This document shows positions 50,311-64,000 of a stretch of DNA of 64,000 nucleotides, piece by piece. The stretch comes from Chrysomallon squamiferum (Eukaryota; Mollusca; Gastropoda; Neomphalida; Peltospiridae), in the NCBI GenBank assembly GCA_012295275.1, contig CM022665.1, positions 7,823,976-7,887,975 on the forward strand, in the 5' to 3' direction. The notes beneath the pieces were generated by a model, which had not been told where the DNA came from, made no database searches, and saw only the letters and a list, made by a program, of their open reading frames with translations. Position numbers and translations under genes: made by a program. How positions within the stretch are numbered: position 1 is the first letter of the stretch; every line of letters begins with the position of its first letter.

Positions 50311-53300
50311 CAGTGTGATTTTAATGGAGGAATAAAAATGCTGACACAAGCAGTTGCAATCTTAGAACAGTTTCCTCCTTCAGAATTCATGTCTTCTATT
50401 CTGTTAAGTTTGGGTTGGACATATCATCTTCAGGGTCGGCTGCAAGATGCTATCAAGTAGGCACAAACTGTTACCCTGATTACCTAAACTAATACAGGAA
50501 GCTGTTTTCTACATTTGTTTTTATTCCTTTGGATATTATATATAAAAGTGGCATGGTGAAAATTTATAAGACAATTGAATCTACATGCCAGTATAAACAT
50601 CAGCATTATCTATGTGTATGAGGATGTATGTGTTGCTGTATGTTTTGTGTATATGTGTATGTGTGAATATCTGTGGGTACATATTGATACATTAAAGAGG
50701 AATTACTTAATCAGATCTGTAAGGTACATGTTCATTTGCAGATTGAAATTATTTCTTTCTGTTTTAATTTTAGGCAGTTTGAGAGAGGTTTGTCAGTTTT
50801 AAAGGAGACTGGCTGTGAGAACAGCATCTTCCTTTATCGACATATCAACTGTATTGGATTGTCTAATATTTTGGAAGGTAAGTTATTGAAATGCTGTGGA
50901 TATTCTGTTATTAAAAAACATGTTAATGACAAGAGTAAATTGAAACATGATATATGTATGTATTTATTTATTTATTTGAAACTGTTGGAAACTGCAGATT
51001 GTAAAGCTGAAGTGCAACAGATTAGAAGGTCAATCCACTTCAGCTCTTCTGCTATGCGATTTCCAAAATAATTAAAATATTGTTTTTGAAGAGATGAAAT
51101 ACTATAAAAAACATTTGTATTGTTAACGTTTCTGGCTAGTATGTCCATTACACATACACATATATTTTTTATATTTAAAATGAAAATATTAATGTTGTGT
51201 TTATAATAAAAACACAACCTTAGTTTTTACAATTAGAATATGAGTTTAATATTTATAATGAAAATATGAATTTATTAATGAATATATCACTAAGGTTTTA
51301 ATAATTAAATGTCAGTTTTATGTTTGTAAAGAAAATATCAGTATTTATCATGAAAATATGAGTCTAGTATGGTAGAAAAATAAACAGAGAAACTGACACT
51401 TTTTTGTGGGGGGGGCTCAAAAAGCTGTATCTACTGATGAAGAACTCTATACCTGAAAACCCACACTATTTTTGAGTAAATCATGTAATTTGTGTAAATA
51501 TAAACTTCTATTTAGTTTAATTTATACATCTTTCATATTCTGTTGGATATTTTGCTTGCAAATAAACTCTGCAGACAGTTTATGATGTGTCCCTGAGTAT
51601 TTCATGTAGCAGTAGTTGACTTGCATAGCTAATAATTTCATTACCTATACATTGGTTGTACATTTAAATGTTCCAGTCTTGTTTGTGAGAACCAGAGCTT
51701 GTTACTTATTTTTGTTCAGCACGTCTATATAATGAAAATATTGATGTAGTATTTATAATAAAAATAAAAATTTATTGTTTACAACTAGAATAGGAGTTCA
51801 GTATTTATAATAAAAATATGAATTTATTATTAATAATGAAAATATCAGTTCAGCATGTCTAAATCCACAGGTTCTGTTTACAATGGACAAAATATTTGAG
51901 AGTTTTGGGTAACAGATGCAAAACCGGTGACCTGTCTAGACTGAATATCTTTGTGTTTATAATTACTAGTGATTACCAGGTAGTGAATTAAGATATTTTT
52001 GTGGAGGTGAAACTATGGTGCTTTCTCTTACTAATAAAGATGTCTTTCTGAGGATAATTGATGTCCATTGCCAGTAACATATTTATGAAAACATGGTGCT
52101 GATCAATTTAAGAATAACAATAAAGTCTACTAATGAAAATGCTGTATGTAACATTAGTGTTGAATTGGCTGTGGAAATGTTTCTGGTCTTATTTTGGTCA
52201 TTACTGCTTTATTGAAGGTTTGGATTGTTCTTGATGTAAATTGTTTTATTTTTATTTTTATAAGGAATTAATTCTCGAGTCATAGAGATATCCAGATTTA
52301 GATATGTAATACTGAATACTAAAAACAAGGAAAGAAAATTATAAAAAGATGAATTTATTTATTTTCTGAATTAAATATTCTATTTTGGGAAAAGATATTT
52401 AATTTCTCATGATTAAAACTTTATTTATACAAAACATGATATCTTCAAAATGGTGTTAATGTATTTTCTATTACATGACAGAATATAAAACAGCTTGTAA
52501 ATTCTAATACACAATCTTTCTTGTATTAATTTAATATTAATTGTTTATATAAATGGTATTGATTATAAAAAATTTTAGCATAAAGAATACATAATTAATA
52601 CATATATTCATGTGTTATCTGTTTACTAATACTTTGGAATCTATTTTTAATTAACAATAATCAATTAACCTTCATTTACTGAGAGAAGCTAATCTATACA
52701 GCTGAATACCATTTAAACCTGTGCATTCTGCATTATTAACATTAAATTTTAACTGCAAGATTTATTTCTGCCATGTATTGTTTCTGTTTTGCTTAATTTT
52801 AGGAAATCTTACAGTAGCTGAGAACTACATGTTTCATGCTTTGAGAGTTTTATTAAAAAAATTGTTGGTTCTGTTTATAACAACATAGGCTTGCTGATGA
52901 AAAGGAAAGAAGATCACCTTAATGCTAAAAAGTATTTTGAACTTGGATTGGAAATAAAACTAAAGAACAAAGCACCATTAAAGGCAGTCATTGCTTCACA
53001 GAAAAATGTAGCTGTAACTTACATTGAGCTGGGGAGACTACAGGAAGCAAAAATTCTGTTAGATGCAGCTTTGGCATCACTGGAATTTGCACCAGATTTA
53101 TTCAGTTATGAAAGAGTTATTATTCTTGAAACCATGCATCAGCTGTATTTGAAGCAAGGAAAAGTTGAAGATGCAATTAGTACATTAGAGATGGCTGTTA
53201 GCATCAGAGAGAATTACAACAAAGGAAGTGTAACTCATAGAGGAAGTTTAGTTAACCTGTGATGTGATGGTAAATTATCAGGAGCAGAAAGTGAAGCTTT

Positions 53301-53571
53301 GAAAAACTTTGAAGAAGCAGCTTCGTTTGAATCCAAAAGTCAAGGACCTAAAAGTGAAGGATATATAATGTACACATGTTACAAAGAGATGATAGAACCT
53401 CTTACAAAACAAGGAGATGTCAAGAAAGTGAAGGAAGCTTACATAGCAGCATCTGCTCACCTCACAAATTTGATTCAGTTTTGCCATGCAAATAATCTGT
53501 CAGATGAAAAATACAGCAAATGGCTTGTTGAACTGACAAAAAGTGAAGAAAAAGAACTCTTTGCTGAATAA

Positions 53572-54347
53572 ATATAATGTCTAAAAACAAGATAAAACCA
53601 ACTTCAAGGTCATGTGAAACCAAGGAATGTCAGAAACCATTTTATCAATATCACATTATGTCTTATTTCTGAGTTGCTTGTGTTTTTTGTGTAATAAACA
53701 CAAATCAAGAACACTTGAATCTTATTGATGCAGAATAGTTGTACTGTCTGCATTTTTGCAGATGTTCTTTAATAGAAAGGTTTTTAATGGTCCTTTACTA
53801 TAGTTTGTTACTGAATTATTATAAAACATAATGTCCATATGAAGTTTAACACTTGATGTGTAAAATTTAAAAAGTGAATTTTTGAGTATTTGTGTAAACA
53901 GTTTTATTTCACTTAGCAATATGATAGTATCAAGGCAATTACCCCCCAGGATATTTCCCCCCTTTATTATATCTTTTATTATGAAAACGTAAATGAAACA
54001 ATGAAATGCAAATTATGTTGAATGAGTTTACTTTTATGTATATTTGTATGCATTTATATACAGTAATATAAATTTGCTAGATTTCATAATAGATTTATAT
54101 TAGGAGATTATGTGCCACACCAGGAAGGAAATTTTTGAATATTTCAATACACATTTTTCTTATTACTTAGTAATATGACGTACACAGTATTGAATAAAGT
54201 GATCAGGTCCAGATTTAGACATAGTGAGAATAGGGCTGTCTGATTGTCTGAGAACAGAACTGTACTAAAAGTGATTGTCAGAGCATAGAGCAGTAAAACA
54301 AGTGATTGTCTATGAATAGAGCAGTACTGTAAGTGATTTTCAGAGAA
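53572..54347 (+). repeat. A-type 3' flank behind gene D, with remnant of the 31-bp minisatellite
   Basis: The text after the stop of D matches the reverse complement of gene A's 3' flank (13190-13295) and not gene B's. Near 54236-54345 there are about four decayed units of the 31-bp array (GATTGTCTGAGAACAGAACT). At 54348 the sequence switches to gene B's 3' flank (32197 onward). Confidence 0.75.
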
Positions 54348-55391
54348 TTCAAAAATGAACTTTATATAATAATTACATAATTAATTACATAATTAACACT
54401 GATTATAATTATATAATTATAAACTGAAGAATATAACATATTATTATGATACACTGAACTGTATTTATTTATAGAACAGTATATTAGATGTAAACATCCA
54501 GTAAATTAGTACACTGTATTTTATCATATATACCATTAAGTCAAGTATATTAGTACTTTATATATTTCTATTCACTAGACTGATATATTATATGTCATGA
54601 TATAACACCATCTAATAATTTTGTGTTTTTGTGATCTGACTGATGACTAATGCAATATACAGGTAAGATAAAGAACATCCACTGTTATGATGTAAGTTGT
54701 CATTTTTTAAGACACATATTCTTCAGTTTTATAATTTCTATTATATTATGTGTGTGTGTTAATATAATTTTCTTTTAATTTTTTTTTTTATCTGTGCCCA
54801 GAAAGTACCCTGTCCCATAAGAACTGTGTTTTCTGTGGGGTTTTTTTAAATCTTTTGATTTTGCATTAGTTTAATTATGGTATCTTTTTTCTAGTTTTTT
54901 TGTTTGTTTGTTGTTTGTTGTTGTTGTTTTGTTTTTTTTGGAGTGGGGGGTGTTTTTGCTTTTTTATATTTTATACAGATGTTTTTGATACTTTGATATT
55001 AATAATAATTTATTAAAAAAAATTTAATCAGAGTGTGGACATTGCTAAAATATACATTAAAGTTTGCTGTAGATATTGTTGAAATATGCCATAAAGATTA
55101 TTTTTTTCCGTTGCCGTTTGTTGTTGTGATTGTTGTTACCTCAGTGTTAAGAACTGAGCAGTTGCATTCCTTTTTTTCTTCTGTTTTTTTCTTCCTTTTT
55201 AAATAAAGCTCTTGGAAGTTTATATGAAATATATTAAGCCTCCATTTTATCCGTCTAATTATACTTACGGATAAGTGATTTCTATTCTGCATCTGTTAAC
55301 TCATTTCACCCTAATGTGTCTAGAGAAAGAAGTCACTGCGCCCCATTTTTGTAACCTAGCGATCCTTTGTGTGCGTGTGTGTGTGTGTGTG

Positions 55392-56311
55392 AATTCGGTC
55401 CAAAGAACGAACTATGATATAACAAATCCTGTGAGCCATTTCACAACAACAACAAAAAAACCGTGTAGATCTGCCTTTGTAAGATTATCGTTGTTGTAGA
55501 ATGAATTTGATTTTTTCCAAAATTTTCTTCATATTTTGCTTTTATTAAACGACTGCAGTCCATTGAATCCTATGATCCCTAATCTGAAATTACAGCAGAA
55601 AAAGAGTAGTTAAAAAAAAAAAAAAAATGTGCAAAACATCGTAAAACCGAAAAGCTCAATAAAATCCATAAATTTTGTTCCTATAAATCTGCAGTGTGGA
55701 CAGTGCAATATTAATAAATTAAAAAAATGGAAGCTCGAGCAATAGCTTGATAACCTGAGTTATAACAGTAACAAAATAATGAATGAGTGTTTAACGACAT
55801 CTTTATTATTATCGATTATTGTGTATCAAAATATTCCGGCTTTTGTTTAATAGATAGATACTGAAAGAGTTAAAATCTGGTACCCATAATCTAGTTTCTA
55901 TATCTCTACTATTTATCAATCTTGTAAGTTCCAGTCGTTACAGGGCCAAATCATTCACAGGAACCAGTCTTCCCTACAAACAATTAATTTCATGATCATA
56001 ATACGAAATTCAAGTAAACTCATACCAATGCTTATCAGCAAAAATTACTTTTTCATTCCAGTACGTGGTCTGATATATAACTGGTAAATGGCATTATGTA
56101 ACAGTTTCTTTAAACGTAAGTGCATTTAAACTTATATCATTTCTTTTTAATATTTATTTATTTTATTTTATTTTATTTATTTATTTTTTTTTTTTTTGTT
56201 GCTGATGTTTTGGGTTTTTTTAAAGAACACTTTTACATGTGCACTGGATATACACTATATATATCTGTAATATATACACTACTTGTGCTCGCCCCTGTGT
56301 GTGTGTATGTG

Positions 56312-56351
<40 letters not shown>

Positions 56352-57060
56352 GGCGCCAGCATCATTAGTGTGTTTGGGGGGGTATCTATGCTATTAACCA
56401 CTAAAATCAGTTTCATCAGTATCATTTCCGAAAAGAAAGTGAAGAATATAACAAATTAAATGGTATGTGACTGTTTAAAAATTGACTGCTTCTGGACACA
56501 CCCTTTATATAAATCGTACAACTGGGGTCAAACGTGTTTGTATTGGTTTAACCAGTTTCGCTGTTATTTATCAGAGCATGACATGACTCTTCCAAAATAA
56601 TTATAACTAAATTTTATATACCAGTGCCTTTTTCCTATCTTATTTATCAACTGTCTGCAATGTTCATTTTATTTTTAGATGACTGGGAGTGTAATGTTAG
56701 ATTTACGTAACTCTGGTTTAGACTTGAATACAATGGGAACAGCCTGGTTATCATTGAAATGGGGACAGTACATAGAAGTTTAGTCAGCCACTCAAGTTAG
56801 CCGATACAATCCACTTCCTTGTCGGATATTCGAAGTGGGTTCCAACCAACGGTCAACGTACATTATAGTGACAGAGTCCACGATGTTGCAAATTGTGAAT
56901 ATCACTGTGAATTGAACTGATTAACGATGACACAATTTGTTTCTGTTGATACTTCCAGTGTGAAAAATGTTGGTTTAACTGACGGGTTAGCATACACATG
57001 AACACAACAACAAAAAAAAAGGATTTATATGTACCCGAGGTTAACTAACACTGATTCATT
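55392..57060. other. Intergenic DNA between the STAND cluster and the membrane-protein gene
   Basis: No gene was seen. It contains TTTTA repeats near 56155-56195 and a GT/TA/CA compound run at 56297-56351. A less AT-rich stretch at 56690-56900 may belong to the promoter of the next gene. Confidence 0.5.
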
Positions 57061-57119
57061 TATTTTATTTTATTTTAATCAACGAGGTCTCATCTTTGAT
57101 AGGGAAGAATAATCATCAG
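57045..57119 (+). promoter_or_regulatory. Probable 5' UTR exon of the membrane-protein gene
   Basis: A strong donor, CATCAG|GTAAGT, lies at 57119/57120. Joined to the acceptor at 57943 (CTCTAAAAG|AATG), the frame of the following exon meets an in-frame TAG within the last 25 bases of this exon. The ATG at 57945 would then be the true start. The 5' limit is not known. Confidence 0.4.
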
Positions 57120-57944
57120 GTAAGTGGACAGTTTGTATTATATATTATTATTTTCTTTTTAACAATTAATTATAGGCCAACCCCTCGATCAGAATGACCT
57201 GGCAATGGTGCCTAGATATCTAATATCTTTTAAGAATTATAGATTATATCCTATCAAAGTTTATGGGTATGTATTTTATTTAATAATATTAGAGATTACA
57301 CCCTATGGGTTCATTTATGTGATATTTTTACTTTGTATGTACAAAGAGTACTGCGCCCAGCCAAGCCTTTCTGAAATTAGCATAAAATCACACAGGGTAT
57401 CGGTATGTTTAAAAGGGAAATAAAATGTCCGTCTGAGTAAACTTTTGACGCTTGGTTAAAAAAACGCTAGTATGAACTACCTTTGACCCATTTAGAGCAG
57501 GGTATTCATTTAAGGGTAAACTAAATTAATAGTGCAGCTGTTGGTAAAAAGGCAACAAAAAACCACAAAAAAAAAGAAAAAAAAAGTCCTATTGTTTATT
57601 ATTGTGAATTTGACAGAAGGAAGACATTTTCCGTTGCAGTGTTTTAAAAAGGTTTTGAAAGCTTTGCTGTTTTAGTCATCAAATTCCTTCATCTGTGAAT
57701 CACTGTAAAATTATGTCTATTCTTATTATTTCATTTTTAGACCAAACTATCATTTATCTTGGAAAACATTATCAAATACTCTTCTAATTTTATGCCATAT
57801 TAACAAAGCATAGTTTATCGGGGCTTGGATAAATAAATAAATACATACATATATGCATGCATGCATAAACAAACACATACACCTTATATGTAAAGTTTAT
57901 ATAAATACGTATACATCAAATCTTTGTATTTGTTCTCTAAAAGA

Positions 57945-63896
<5,952 letters not shown>

Positions 63897-64000
63897 GATA
63901 CTTCCTTTAATATATAAAGTAAGTTGATTTTGCCACAGATAAATATTAATTTATTTCTGTTCTCTATTTATAGTCATTAGTGTGTGAATGAATGAATCAC

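Larger units (their letters stand above)
44399..53571 (+). pseudogene. Gene D: broken, mosaic copy of gene B (NB-ARC/TPR)
   Basis: Exon equivalents: 44399-45037, 45475-45594, 46055-46168, 46883-47035, 49041-49262, 49680-49793, 50314-50456, 50774-50877, 52803-53571. Lesions: a 1-bp deletion near 44957 shifts exon 1 (639 nt instead of 640) after SELVKSI; a 1-bp insertion near 49736 shifts exon 6 (114 instead of 113); exon 9 has lost 19 nt net near its start (52845-52865) and carries a TGA at 53260. Exons 1-6 are of B type. From exon 7 on (GRLQDAI, QFERGLSVLKETGC) the sequence is of A/C type, as are introns 7 and 8 and the 3' flank to about 54347. It is a gene-conversion mosaic that can no longer encode a full receptor. 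Confidence 0.85.
33258..55391 (+). repeat. Tandem segmental duplication of about 21.4 kb, copy 2 (genes C and D)
   Basis: Collinear copy of 11884-33257 holding genes C (minus) and D (plus). Most introns and the head-to-head promoter are near-identical to copy 1. Exceptions are microsatellite lengths, lesions in C and D, and a stretch of about 4 kb (roughly 50.4-54.3 kb) that resembles the A/C type in inverted orientation instead of the B type. Confidence 0.9.

Noticed and set aside
57205-57423. Open frame MVPRYLISF.. as a possible signal-peptide exon for the membrane protein
   Set aside because: No donor at its end joins in phase to 57944, it has several hydrophobic stretches without signal-peptide layout, and the 5' UTR model has an in-frame stop before ATG 57945.

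Overview
The window is nuclear DNA from an animal. It is very AT-rich and full of microsatellites, with split genes (GT-AG introns), short exons and long introns. The best-fitting source is a lophotrochozoan, probably a mollusc. That is inferred from base composition, repeat style and the expanded NB-ARC/TPR proteins; no species marker was seen. No tRNA, rRNA, CRISPR or bacterial feature was found. All exon structures below come from reading splice sites and reading frames, not from transcripts.

Layout. (1) 1-3413: repeat-rich intergenic DNA with several diverged segmental direct repeats and one perfect 21-bp hairpin. (2) 3414-6284, minus: five-exon gene (583 aa) for an NB-ARC-like P-loop protein with a degenerate Walker A and an acidic low-complexity tail. 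(3) 6285-11883: intergenic, with GA microsatellites and one possible orphan exon. (4) 11884-55391: a tandem duplication of a block of about 21.4 kb. Each block holds two STAND genes head to head, so the order is A(-) B(+) C(-) D(+). A (800 aa) and B (798 aa) can be read from ATG to stop through nine exons whose lengths sum exactly to an open frame: NB-ARC NTPase, winged helix, then a TPR superhelix. C and D keep the same nine-exon layout but are broken by a lost splice acceptor, nonsense codons, frameshifts and deletions. (5) 55392-64000: a gene for a small single-pass membrane protein. It has a Ser/Thr-rich outer segment, one transmembrane helix and a long cytoplasmic tail with four Tyr-x-Asn motifs and one YxxM motif.

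Most notable points. Intron 4 of each of the four STAND genes carries a 42-bp minisatellite built from the exon-5 splice acceptor plus the first codons of exon 5. Each intron therefore holds roughly 20-34 decoy 3' splice sites directly before the real one. Intron 6 of each ends in a trinucleotide array that runs straight into the exon-7 acceptor. A small mariner-like MITE is present in A and C only; B shows the empty site, which orders the duplications. Gene D is a mosaic: its 3' half was replaced by A/C-type sequence. The two head-to-head promoters share a palindromic kappaB-type site beside a CCAAT box, which suggests co-regulated innate-immune-type receptors.
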